Below are positions 1 to 6,828 of a DNA stretch of 13,181 nucleotides, in pieces. Origin of the DNA: Eudoraea sp. (GTDB lineage: Bacteria; Bacteroidota; Bacteroidia; Flavobacteriales; Flavobacteriaceae); the NCBI GenBank assembly GCA_013042125.1, contig JABDQS010000274.1, forward strand, positions 1-13,181. The letters run 5' to 3'. A model generated the notes under the pieces. It ran no database searches. It saw only the letters and a program-made list of their open reading frames with translations, and was not told the DNA's origin. Within the stretch, counting starts at the first letter, position 1; each line of letters opens with the position of its first letter. The position numbers and the translations under genes are program-made.

Positions 1-347
1 CTGCTACTATGGCCAATGAGATAAAAGCAACAGCTATTTCAACGCTAACCAATAGTGGCTATACGGCCTTTCAAATATCTGCCTGGAGACCTAGTGCTCA
101 TATACTTGTCTTTACCTCCAATAAACGAATTCTAACTCAGCTAAATTTACTCTGGGGCGTTAAGGCGTTTTATTATGACAGATTTGTGTCTACTGACGAA
201 ACCATAGAAGACGTTAATAAGATAGCGTGTCAGAAAGGGTTTCTGGATACCGGCGATATGCTAATAAGCCTTGCGGCTATGCCGATCAAAGCCAAAGGAA
301 TGGTTAATACCCTAAGGGTTACCGAAATAGAGACCTGTAGTTTCTAA
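1..347 (+). CDS. pyk: Pyruvate kinase, C-terminal part (5' end outside window)
   Basis: This is the last ~115 residues of pyruvate kinase, which converts phosphoenolpyruvate and ADP to pyruvate and ATP in the last step of glycolysis. The visible part is the C-terminal alpha/beta domain, recognisable by the series TNSGYTA, then ISAWRPSAHILVFTSNKR, then QLNLLWGV and a terminal GMVNTLRV strand. The frame is open to the left edge, so the ATG at position 9 is an internal Met rather than a start; the catalytic barrel and the B domain lie upstream. In pyruvate kinases this domain helps form the tetramer and often carries the allosteric site, but I cannot identify an effector from it. The gene ends two bases before the convergent dinB stop, with no hairpin terminator between them. 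Confidence 0.93.
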   Translation, partial: ATMANEIKATAISTLTNSGYTAFQISAWRPSAHILVFTSNKRILTQLNLLWGVKAFYYDRFVSTDETIEDVNKIACQKGFLDTGDMLISLAAMPIKAKGMVNTLRVTEIETCSF

Positions 348-349
348 GC

Positions 350-1441
350 TTAAAGATCGAATTTCAATTGTACGGAAACTTCTTCTTTAACAGCTTCCTT
401 ACTGCTGTTCAGATTAGAAAGGGATATCCCCAGAAGGCGTACTGAATTATCCAAGGCATCCTGATACAAAAGCTCCAGGGCCGTGTTCAAGATCAGCTTC
501 TGATCTGAGACAAAATAGGGGAGTGTCTTACTTCTTGTTTGCAGGGTAAAATCACTATACTTTATTTTTAGCGTAACTGTTTTCCCGGCCACAGCAGATT
601 TCTTAATACGCTTTTCCAACTCTTCAGAAATGTGCATCAATCGCTCTTTCATAAAAATTTCACTGCTGAGATTTTCACTGAAAGTACGTTCAGCTCCCAA
701 GGACTTTGGAATGCGATGTGGTTTTACAGCACTCAGATGTACTCCGCGAACAACCTGAAAATAATGCAAGCCGCTTTTACCAAAATGTGCTTCTAAAAAA
801 TCCTCTGTTTTATTCTTAAGATCTAGACCGGTGAAAATACCAAGTTGGTACATCTTATCTGCCGTCACCTTCCCAACGCCATGGAATTTCCTAATATCCA
901 GACCTTCAAGGAATGGTATTACTTCTTCCGGATTCACTGTTTTTTGACCATTGGGTTTGTTGATATCGCTGGCCACCTTGGCGATGAATTTATTAATGGA
1001 AATGCCAGCAGATGCCCTTAATCCAAGCTCTTCAAAAATCCTTTCACGTATCTCACCGGCGATCAGGGTAGCAGAAGGATTCCCCACTTTATTAATGGTC
1101 ACATCCAAATACGCTTCATCCAGAGAAAGTGGTTCTACTAAGTGAGTGTAGTCGTAAAAGATAGATCTGATCTTCCGGGAGATCTCCTTGTAGCGATCAA
1201 AGCGTGGTTTTATAAAGATAAGTTCCGGGCATCTTTTTTTGGCGAGTATTCCACTCATTGCACTCTTTACACCAAACTTGCGAGCCTCATAGCTGGCCGC
1301 AGCTACTACGCCTCTTGCGGCTCCTCCTCCAACTGCTACAGGTTTTCCCTTGAGTTCCGGATGATCTAATTGTTCCACGGAGGCATAAAACGCATCCATA
1401 TCAACATGAATAATTTTCCGTAGGGGGAAATCGTACTGCAT
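350..1441 (-). CDS. dinB: DNA polymerase IV (Y-family translesion polymerase)
   Basis: Error-prone polymerase that copies past DNA lesions. With the ATG at 1441 it has 363 residues, normal for DinB. The palm starts with HVDMDAFYASVE: Asp14 is the first metal ligand, and Tyr19 sits where the steric-gate aromatic is expected. SLDEAYLD supplies Asp108 and Glu109. A helix-hairpin-helix-like segment (FHGVGKVTADK, ~187-196) follows, then the little finger (~245-345). The extreme C-terminus, QLKFDL, resembles the beta-clamp-binding hexapeptide found at the end of Pol IV proteins. The frame stays open for 100 more codons upstream, to 1741, but that part is unlike DinB and lies antisense to the divergent oxidoreductase gene, so I reject it. 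No SOS operator was recognised. The gene converges on pyk and is not obviously part of an operon. Confidence 0.95.
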   Translation of the reverse strand: MQYDFPLRKIIHVDMDAFYASVEQLDHPELKGKPVAVGGGAARGVVAAASYEARKFGVKSAMSGILAKKRCPELIFIKPRFDRYKEISRKIRSIFYDYTHLVEPLSLDEAYLDVTINKVGNPSATLIAGEIRERIFEELGLRASAGISINKFIAKVASDINKPNGQKTVNPEEVIPFLEGLDIRKFHGVGKVTADKMYQLGIFTGLDLKNKTEDFLEAHFGKSGLHYFQVVRGVHLSAVKPHRIPKSLGAERTFSENLSSEIFMKERLMHISEELEKRIKKSAVAGKTVTLKIKYSDFTLQTRSKTLPYFVSDQKLILNTALELLYQDALDNSVRLLGISLSNLNSSKEAVKEEVSVQLKFDL

Positions 1442-1444
1442 AAA

Positions 1445-1452
1445 CAAATTTA
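1445..1452 (-). promoter_or_regulatory. Possible -7 promoter box of dinB
   Basis: Read leftward, the bases are TAAATTTG, an exact match to the Bacteroidota -7 consensus TAnnTTTG. Only three bases separate it from the dinB ATG, so a transcript starting at the usual distance would have almost no leader. The nearest upstream TTTG lies about 27 bases away, longer than the usual 17-23 base spacing, so the match may be chance in AT-rich DNA. Confidence 0.3.
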
Positions 1453-1469
1453 AGTCATATCTTAGTTTT

Positions 1470-2141
1470 ATGGAGGGGTCAAAGAAAAGTGCCATCATTC
1501 TGGGAGCAACTGGTCTCACCGGAGGCCTGTTACTAAATGAATTGTTGGAAGACCACAGGTACGAAAGCATCAAGATCTTTTCGAGATCACCTTCACAGAA
1601 AAGCCATCCCAAGTTGAAAGAATTTTTGGGAGATCTTCTTTCATTGTCAAACTTTAAGTTAGATTTTAAGGCAGATGAAGTGCATTGCTGTATCGGTACT
1701 ACGAAATCCAAAACGCCCGATAAGGAAAGATACAGGAACATAGATCATGGAATTCCATTGGCTGCAGCACAATTATGTTCAGAAAATAAAATAGATACCT
1801 TCCTTGTAATTTCATCACTTGGTGCGGATGCAAAAAGCTCAATTTTTTACAATAAGATCAAAGGGGAAATGGAAGAAGCAGTTTTAAAGCAAGGAATACC
1901 TCATACGTATATTCTTCAACCTTCTATCATTGGAGGACAACGAGATGAACGCCGCGCAGGAGAATGGATCGCTAAGAAGCTGTTCTCTGTTCTTAATGCG
2001 TTACTTCTGGGTCCTTTGAAGAAATATCGCTCCATACAACCTGCAACCATTGCCAGGTCAATGATATGGCTGGCAAATAACAGCTATTCAAAAAACAGGA
2101 TCCCTTCAGATGAAATTGTGAATATAGCCCAGCATGATTGA
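1470..2141 (+). CDS. NAD(P)-binding Rossmann-fold oxidoreductase (TIP30/HTATIP2-like atypical SDR)
   Basis: A 223-residue protein with a single NAD(P)-binding Rossmann fold. The N-terminal GATGLTG (Gly12, Gly15, Gly18) is the dinucleotide-binding loop, followed by an IFSRSP strand whose Arg39 could contact an NADP phosphate. ISSLGA (~114-119) and YNKIK (Tyr127, Lys131) occupy the places of the SDR serine strand and the YxxxK catalytic pair. The later pattern LQPSIIGGQRDERRAGE is typical of the group that includes TIP30/HTATIP2 and NmrA-like proteins. The substrate cannot be read from the sequence, and some members act as redox sensors rather than enzymes. It is the first gene of a tight operon: its last 8 bases overlap the next start. 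Only 28 bases separate it from divergent dinB. There is no Shine-Dalgarno sequence before the ATG, which is normal for this phylum. Confidence 0.88.
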   Translation: MEGSKKSAIILGATGLTGGLLLNELLEDHRYESIKIFSRSPSQKSHPKLKEFLGDLLSLSNFKLDFKADEVHCCIGTTKSKTPDKERYRNIDHGIPLAAAQLCSENKIDTFLVISSLGADAKSSIFYNKIKGEMEEAVLKQGIPHTYILQPSIIGGQRDERRAGEWIAKKLFSVLNALLLGPLKKYRSIQPATIARSMIWLANNSYSKNRIPSDEIVNIAQHD

Positions 2142-2607
2142 GATAGAACGAAAATATTTGGTCACTTCCAATGCCTACAGGACAGAAGCATTTTCCAACG
2201 AAGAAATCATTCAGGGGTTTCTCAGTACACATCCGGAGCGCACAGTACGGGTGCGACTGTCCGGACCAAAAGGATTTATCACGGTAAAGGGAAAAACAGA
2301 TCCCGATGGTACCACACGTTTTGAATGGGAGCGTGAGATCTCATTAGAAGAAACAAAAGGTCTTTTAGAAATATGTGAAAAAGGGGTGATACACAAACAA
2401 AGATACCTTGTAAAAAGCGGTTCACATGTGGTAGAGGTTGACGAGTTTCTCGCTCAGAATAAAGGTCTTGTTATTGCAGAGATTGAGTTAAAAGATGCAG
2501 ATGAAACGATCTTAAAACCCGGGTGGTTGGGTAAAGAAGTTACAGGAGACCCAAAATATTATAATTCACAATTAAGTAAAAACCCATATTCATCATGGAA
2601 AAAGTAA
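2134..2607 (+). CDS. CYTH-domain protein, probable inorganic triphosphatase
   Basis: A 157-residue stand-alone CYTH (triphosphate tunnel metalloenzyme) domain. The family signature ExExK is at the N-terminus (Glu3, Glu5, Lys7). The alternating charged strands that line the tunnel follow: TVRVRL (~37-42), ITVKGKT (~49-55), RFEWEREI (~62-69), the RYLV strand (~90-93), EVDEF (~100-104) and AEIELKD (~115-121). Size and the missing C-terminal CHAD domain match small bacterial members such as the Nitrosomonas and Clostridium enzymes, which mainly hydrolyse tripolyphosphate. Related proteins include class IV adenylate cyclases and thiamine triphosphatases, so the substrate is inferred. It is cytoplasmic, having no signal or membrane segment. 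It overlaps its neighbours by 8 bases upstream and 13 downstream, which suggests translational coupling of the three genes. Confidence 0.9.
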   Translation: MIEIERKYLVTSNAYRTEAFSNEEIIQGFLSTHPERTVRVRLSGPKGFITVKGKTDPDGTTRFEWEREISLEETKGLLEICEKGVIHKQRYLVKSGSHVVEVDEFLAQNKGLVIAEIELKDADETILKPGWLGKEVTGDPKYYNSQLSKNPYSSWKK

Positions 2608-3095
2608 AAAATACTCTCTTTCTAATAGCTTTTGTCTTGTTCGTCTTTGGATGTAAAGGAACGGGAAATTCTGATCCTGCACTGATCAAAGAGCAAGAAA
2701 CTTCTTTAACTACGGCTCAGCTAAAGAAAGCACTTGCAGAGGAAGGGTACGAGATCTTCGATTATGTAGACCCTAAAACCGGGGACACGGTCTTGATGCA
2801 GCAGTATTTTATTGCTTTTTTGAAAAAGGGCCCTGTTAGGTCTCAGAATGCAAACGAAGCAGATAGTTTACAAACCTTACACCTCAACCACCTTGGAAGA
2901 ATGTATGAGCTGGGGTATGCAGATATTTCAGGTCCTTTCGGTGATGATGGGGATATTCGCGGGATCACTATTTATAACACTCCAACATTGGCAATCGCAG
3001 ATAGTCTGGCAAATATCGATCCTATGGTGCAGTCCGGGAGATTGGTTATTGAAATGCATCCCTGGTGGGCAGCTAAGGGATTTCCATTACGGTAA
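2595..3095 (+). CDS. Lipoprotein with YciI-like domain
   Basis: A 166-residue protein starting with a lipoprotein signal: a short basic n-region, a hydrophobic stretch (~8-18) and Cys20 in FVFGC. The -2 Phe is not ideal for a lipobox. After a linker, residues ~68-158 resemble the YciI fold (dimeric ferredoxin-like): YFIAFLKKGP, then LHLNHLGRMYELG with His96 and His99, GPFGDDG, a region ending in IDPMVQSGRL, and EMHPWW. YciI domains are small proteins of poorly known function, some suspected to be enzymes using a His/Asp pair, and most are cytoplasmic. An exported, lipid-anchored copy is less usual and suggests an envelope role. It starts inside the CYTH gene (13-base overlap) and is the last gene of the operon. 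The convergent pheS ends 14 bases away, with no intrinsic terminator visible. Confidence 0.8.
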   Translation: MEKVKNTLFLIAFVLFVFGCKGTGNSDPALIKEQETSLTTAQLKKALAEEGYEIFDYVDPKTGDTVLMQQYFIAFLKKGPVRSQNANEADSLQTLHLNHLGRMYELGYADISGPFGDDGDIRGITIYNTPTLAIADSLANIDPMVQSGRLVIEMHPWWAAKGFPLR

Positions 3096-3109
3096 TGCAC
3101 GTTCAGGAT

Positions 3110-4129
3110 TTAGAAAGCACTTTTGAATTGCTCAAGGAAGCGCAGATCATTCTCACTCAGAAGGCGTATATCGGAAATTTGATGTAGTAAAAGAGCGATC
3201 CTGTCGATACCCATACCGAAAGCAAATCCCGAGTATTCTTTAGAATCTATACCACAATTATCCAGGACGTTGGGATCTACCATCCCACAACCCATGATCT
3301 CTAACCATCCTGTTCCCTTGGTCATTTTATAATCTGTTTCAGTCTCCAGACCCCAATAAACATCTACTTCTGCACTTGGTTCAGTGAAGGGAAAATAAGA
3401 AGGTCTCAAACGAATTTTTGACTTACCAAAAAGCTCTGTTGTAAAGAATTGAAGGGTTTGTTTTAAGTCTGCAAAAGACACATCCTTATCTATATACAAG
3501 CCTTCAACCTGGTGGAAAAAACAATGTGAGCGGGCAGAAATGGCTTCATTCCTATACACTCTTCCGGGAGAAATAGTTCGGATTGGAGGGGTGTTACTTT
3601 CCATATATCGCACCTGTACAGAGGATGTATGTGTCCTAAGTAAAAGATCCGGATTTGTCTGAATAAAAAAGGTATCCTGCATGTCCCTTGCCGGATGGTG
3701 TTCCGGCAAATTCAGGGCAGTAAAATTATGCCAATCGTCTTCTATCTCCGGCCCCTCGGAAACATTAAAACCGATCCTTGAGAAAATATCAATGATCTGA
3801 TTCTTTACGATTGAAATCGGATGTCGCGAGCCCAACTCCAGAGATTCTCCGGGGCGTGTAAGGTCACCATACACCAGTTTCTCGCCCACTTTCGCTTCCA
3901 AATTACTTTTGAGGGAATTGACTTTCTCTGTGGCGAGCTCCTTGAGTTCATTGATGGTTTTACCAAATTCCTTTTTTTGATCATTAGGAACCTCTTTAAA
4001 TTCGGCAAAAAATTGATTTAAGATCCCTTTTTTACCCAGGTACTTAATTCGGAATGTCTCAATGGTTTCTTTAGAATTGGCAGTAAATTCCTTTACTTCC
4101 TCTATATGTTCTTTTAACTGTTCGATCAT
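3110..4129 (-). CDS. pheS: Phenylalanine--tRNA ligase alpha subunit
   Basis: Catalytic subunit of the (alpha-beta)2 phenylalanyl-tRNA synthetase, which charges tRNA-Phe in the cytoplasm. Its 339 residues are the normal length. The N-terminal ~85 residues form the tRNA-binding coiled-coil arm. The class II core follows: the motif-1 region around [11 protein letters not shown] (~126-136), [12 protein letters not shown] (~144-155), motif 2 in [22 protein letters not shown] (in two parts, ~189-196 and ~197-210), and motif 3 [14 protein letters not shown] (~301-314). Ala303 lies in the Phe pocket and corresponds to the E. coli residue (Ala294) known for controlling amino-acid size. The beta-subunit gene pheT is not next to it: downstream is the convergent YciI lipoprotein gene. 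Upstream, 76 bases separate it from the SulP transporter, so it may be transcribed alone. Confidence 0.97.
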   Translation of the reverse strand: MIEQLKEHIEEVKEFTANSKETIETFRIKYLGKKGILNQFFAEFKEVPNDQKKEFGKTINELKELATEKVNSLKSNLEAKVGEKLVYGDLTRPGESLELGSRHPISIVKNQIIDIFSRIGFNVSEGPEIEDDWHNFTALNLPEHHPARDMQDTFFIQTNPDLLLRTHTSSVQVRYMESNTPPIRTISPGRVYRNEAISARSHCFFHQVEGLYIDKDVSFADLKQTLQFFTTELFGKSKIRLRPSYFPFTEPSAEVDVYWGLETETDYKMTKGTGWLEIMGCGMVDPNVLDNCGIDSKEYSGFAFGMGIDRIALLLHQISDIRLLSENDLRFLEQFKSAF

Positions 4130-4155
4130 TTGATGAATCCGTTTATTACAGCATT

Positions 4156-4163
4156 CAAAAATA
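4156..4163 (-). promoter_or_regulatory. Possible -7 promoter box of pheS
   Basis: Read leftward the bases are TATTTTTG, an exact match to the Bacteroidota -7 consensus TAnnTTTG, ending 26 bases before the pheS ATG. That is a plausible distance for a short leader. I see no good TTG or TTTG element at the expected upstream distance, so the call rests on one box in AT-rich DNA. Confidence 0.35.
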
Positions 4164-4205
4164 CTCGTTTTTTAGGTTCACATTGGCCTTCTAAAGCAGA
4201 AATCT

Positions 4206-6074
4206 TTATTTTGAAGTCACCTCAGGATGGGATAGAATATACTTTACACAGGCCTTAAAACTTCTAAATATATGTTCGTTTGGGATAAGATCCGGAATAA
4301 TATCAATACGTTCCATCATATATCTGGGTTGATCCAGGACATTTACAAAAAGCACCATAACGTTCTTTTTTTGCAGGTCTTGTAACACATCTTCCATGGC
4401 GTATAGACCGGATTGGTCCATATACTGCATCCTACCCAGGCGTATGATCACCGAAGTAGCCGTTTCAGGAATTTGATCCGCCAGGACCTGGAAGTCGCTT
4501 GTGGTACCAAAGAATAAAGGCCCTTTTATGTGTTTGATAAAGACCTTTTCTTTGAGAGCTTTTGGAAAGATCTTCTCATCTGCCCACGCTTTCTCTTTAG
4601 CCAAAGATTTTACATCGGACCTATGGGCCGTTAGATCCCCCATTTTTTTCATAAACATTAATGAAGCGATCACCAGGCCTATACCCACGGCATACACAAG
4701 GTTCCAGAAAGTAGACAAGAAAAGGACCACAAGCATTACCATAACTTCTGAACTCAACTTAAGCGGCCCAATTGAAATATCGCGTGGTAAACTTGGAATG
4801 GCTTTTAATCCCTTATAATCCATGACACTTATCCCAACAGTAATCAGGATCCCTGCTAAAACTGCCGCTGGAATTTGCGACGCCACGGGACCCATAGCCA
4901 ATAAAATAAGTAGCAAAAGCAATCCTGCGATCATCCCTGAAAGTTTGGTCTTACCCCCTGCATTAATATTTACAACAGTTCTAATGGTGGCGCCGGCTCC
5001 CGGGATCCCACCGAAGATGGCAGCAATACTATTTCCAATACCCTGCCCTACCAATTCTTTATTTGGTTTGTGTTTGGTCTTGGTCATATTGTCTGCCACT
5101 ACAGAAGTTAAGAGCGAATCTATGGATCCCAATAGCGCCAGGGTTAATGCTGTAAAAATATAGGGTGTAATTGCCGAAGGCCGAAAATTGGTAATGATCT
5201 CCAAATTTGGAAGTGGAAAACCCTCCGGAATTGTTTCTATAGGCCTGTAGTTGAGGCCAAAACCATAGGCTACACCTGTAACTACTACTAAAGCTATAAG
5301 TGTGCTGGGAATTGCAGACGTGATCCGCTTAAAAACATAAATGATAAGAATTGTGGCGAAAGCCAAAATAAGTTCCAGCATATCCAAATTCTTTAAGGCT
5401 CTGGGTAATAAGCTTATGGCCCCCATAACCCCTGAGGCTTCCTTAGCAGCCAAGATCTGGGCTTCCTTGAGGATTACGTCCTCTGTAATTTCACCTGCCC
5501 TATCAATAGTGACCTGAAAATCCTCCAAAACTAAAATACCTTCGCCGGCTTCATCTTTTAGTATGTTTTCCAGGATCAATTCCTCTGCTTGGGGTTTAAA
5601 CGGTTCTACCCAGCTTAGGTCTTCCCTAGGATAATACCCCATGGCAGGCAATAATTGTGTGATGATGATGATCAGCCCAATTGCCGTCATAAATCCCGAC
5701 ACCACCGGGTATGGAATATATCGTATATATCTGCCTATCCCCATGAGCCCCAGGGCAATTTGCATAAGCCCACCCAGGAGAAAGACTGTAAGAATGGCCG
5801 GCAATGCCTTTTCTACACTACCATCATAAACCGCTATGATCCCTGCAATGACGATCATACTCACTGCCGTCATTGGGGCTGTTGGCCCCGAGATCTGTGT
5901 ACTGGTTCCTCCAAAAAGAGCGGCAAAAAAACTGATAAAAATTGCGCCATACAGGCCTGCACTTGGTCCCAGACCAGAGCTCACCCCAAAAGCGAGGGCC
6001 AAAGGCAAAGCAACAATACCGGCGGTAATGCCACCAAGGAGGTCTCCCCGGAAATTGGAAAATAGTGATTTCAT
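4206..6074 (-). CDS. SulP-family anion transporter with STAS domain, BicA-like (probable bicarbonate uptake)
   Basis: A 622-residue inner-membrane transporter of the SulP/SLC26 family. About 14 hydrophobic segments span residues 11-475, and a cytoplasmic STAS domain follows (~507-617, with MDQSGL at 552-557). The signature QISGPTAPMT (60-69) resembles cyanobacterial BicA. Asp319 and Thr323 in GSIDSLLTS, with Gly361-Ala362-Thr363 in the TM10 region, have the spacing I recall for the BicA sodium site (Asp258, Thr262, Gly300-Ala301-Thr302), which supports Na+-coupled bicarbonate transport. The segment between TM5 and TM6 (~147-230) is unusually long, acidic and predicted to face outward. Being two genes from a second SulP, with carbonic anhydrase between, favours bicarbonate over sulfate. 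A terminator precedes it, so it may have its own promoter or depend on read-through. Substrate remains inferred. Confidence 0.9.
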   Translation of the reverse strand: MKSLFSNFRGDLLGGITAGIVALPLALAFGVSSGLGPSAGLYGAIFISFFAALFGGTSTQISGPTAPMTAVSMIVIAGIIAVYDGSVEKALPAILTVFLLGGLMQIALGLMGIGRYIRYIPYPVVSGFMTAIGLIIIITQLLPAMGYYPREDLSWVEPFKPQAEELILENILKDEAGEGILVLEDFQVTIDRAGEITEDVILKEAQILAAKEASGVMGAISLLPRALKNLDMLELILAFATILIIYVFKRITSAIPSTLIALVVVTGVAYGFGLNYRPIETIPEGFPLPNLEIITNFRPSAITPYIFTALTLALLGSIDSLLTSVVADNMTKTKHKPNKELVGQGIGNSIAAIFGGIPGAGATIRTVVNINAGGKTKLSGMIAGLLLLLILLAMGPVASQIPAAVLAGILITVGISVMDYKGLKAIPSLPRDISIGPLKLSSEVMVMLVVLFLSTFWNLVYAVGIGLVIASLMFMKKMGDLTAHRSDVKSLAKEKAWADEKIFPKALKEKVFIKHIKGPLFFGTTSDFQVLADQIPETATSVIIRLGRMQYMDQSGLYAMEDVLQDLQKKNVMVLFVNVLDQPRYMMERIDIIPDLIPNEHIFRSFKACVKYILSHPEVTSK

Positions 6075-6092
6075 TTAATTGATTAGGTTGTT

Positions 6093-6108
6093 GTATCTCC
6101 TAAGATAC
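6093..6108 (-). other. Small hairpin in the leader before the BicA-like gene
   Basis: Six-base arms GTATCT and AGATAC flank a four-base loop, 18 bases before the ATG of the transporter at 6074. Read leftward, the bases AGGAG fall across the loop and the second arm. No uridine run follows, so it is not a terminator. It could affect translation of the transporter, or be chance. Confidence 0.3.
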
Positions 6109-6123
6109 TTGATTTAATTCAAT

Positions 6124-6150
6124 AAAAAAGCCAATGGATATCATTGGCTT
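6124..6150 (-). terminator. Intrinsic terminator after the carbonic anhydrase gene
   Basis: Read leftward this is a perfect 9-base-pair stem (AAGCCAATG with CATTGGCTT) around a five-base loop, running directly into six consecutive T in the transcript sense. It begins 27 bases after the carbonic anhydrase stop codon. The right-hand flank (AAAATTG) makes it a poor terminator in the other direction. It should end the upstream SulP-carbonic anhydrase transcript or make expression of the next transporter lower or separately controlled. Confidence 0.8.
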
Positions 6151-6177
6151 AAAATTGCTTTTGAGAATTCTAAAAAG

Positions 6178-6804
6178 TCAGTCTAAATGATAGATCTCCA
6201 TGATGTTCTTCAAAATATTTTCAAAATTGATATTCAGATCGACCAATTTGCCCGTATGGATATCGAATACCCAGCCATAGACCTTTAAGTTACGATCGCG
6301 ATATGCTTTTTGTACTGCAGCTGTTTTTATCAGGTTCACACATTGTTCTTGTACATTAAGTTCTACCAGGCGTTCATATTTCTTTTCCTCATCAGTAATA
6401 GCATCCAATTCTTTTTTGTGGATCCTGTAAACGTCACGGATATTTCGTAACCAGGGATTGAGCAGTCCCAGATCTGCCGACTGCATAGCTGCCTTTACGC
6501 CTCCACAGCCATAGTGCCCGCAAACTACCACATGATTTACCTTCAGATGCTCAATGGCATATTCTACAACAGACATGGCGTTAAGATCTATGCTGATAAC
6601 CATATTTGCAATGTTCCGGTGAACAAAGACCTCCCCGGGCCCTAAACCCATTACCTCTTCAGCGGTTACCCTACTATCCGAACATCCAATATAGAGCATC
6701 TCAGGACTCTGACCCTTGCCCATGTCATCGAAAAAACTCGTATTTGTTTTTAATTTCTCTTCGATCCAATGTTTATTATTCTTGAATACTTGTTCTATTT
6801 TCAT
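6178..6804 (-). CDS. can: Beta-carbonic anhydrase
   Basis: Zinc enzyme interconverting CO2 and bicarbonate in the cytoplasm; there is no signal peptide. The 208 residues fit the single-domain beta class. Zinc ligands are Cys41 (in CSDSR), His97 and Cys100 (in HYGCGG), and the Asp43-Arg45 dyad that controls the active site is present. Numbering is nearly the same as in E. coli Can. HRNIAN (62-67) and the region around NPWLRNIRDV (116-125) are also typical. The gene lies 24 bases downstream of one SulP transporter and is followed by a hairpin terminator, then a second SulP gene, so it is probably cotranscribed with the first. Close linkage, and in mycobacteria fusion, of SulP transporters and beta-carbonic anhydrases is known, which supports a role in capturing or supplying bicarbonate for carboxylating enzymes. 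Confidence 0.96.
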   Translation of the reverse strand: MKIEQVFKNNKHWIEEKLKTNTSFFDDMGKGQSPEMLYIGCSDSRVTAEEVMGLGPGEVFVHRNIANMVISIDLNAMSVVEYAIEHLKVNHVVVCGHYGCGGVKAAMQSADLGLLNPWLRNIRDVYRIHKKELDAITDEEKKYERLVELNVQEQCVNLIKTAAVQKAYRDRNLKVYGWVFDIHTGKLVDLNINFENILKNIMEIYHLD

Positions 6805-6828
6805 ATTATATCTATTTATTGGTTTAAG

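Noticed and set aside
9..347. A complete 112-residue gene starting at ATG 9
   Set aside because: The homology is to the interior of the pyruvate kinase C-terminal domain and the frame is open to the left edge, so this is a truncated larger gene.
1442..1741. A 100-codon N-terminal extension of the dinB frame
   Set aside because: The added residues are unlike any DinB, and the stretch is antisense to the well-supported oxidoreductase gene. The ATG at 1441 gives the normal length.
2134..2607. Adenylate cyclase function for the CYTH protein
   Set aside because: Only the shared tunnel fold is visible. Small single-domain bacterial members are more often tripolyphosphatases, and no cAMP-related gene is nearby.
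3085..3097. Palindrome CATTACGGTAATG at the YciI lipoprotein stop codon as a terminator
   Set aside because: The arms are six bases with a one-base centre that cannot form a hairpin loop without opening pairs, and no T run follows on either strand.
4501..6078. Several rightward frames of 60-136 codons inside the BicA-like gene
   Set aside because: They lie antisense to a clear membrane transporter, have no recognisable domains, and reflect its codon pattern.
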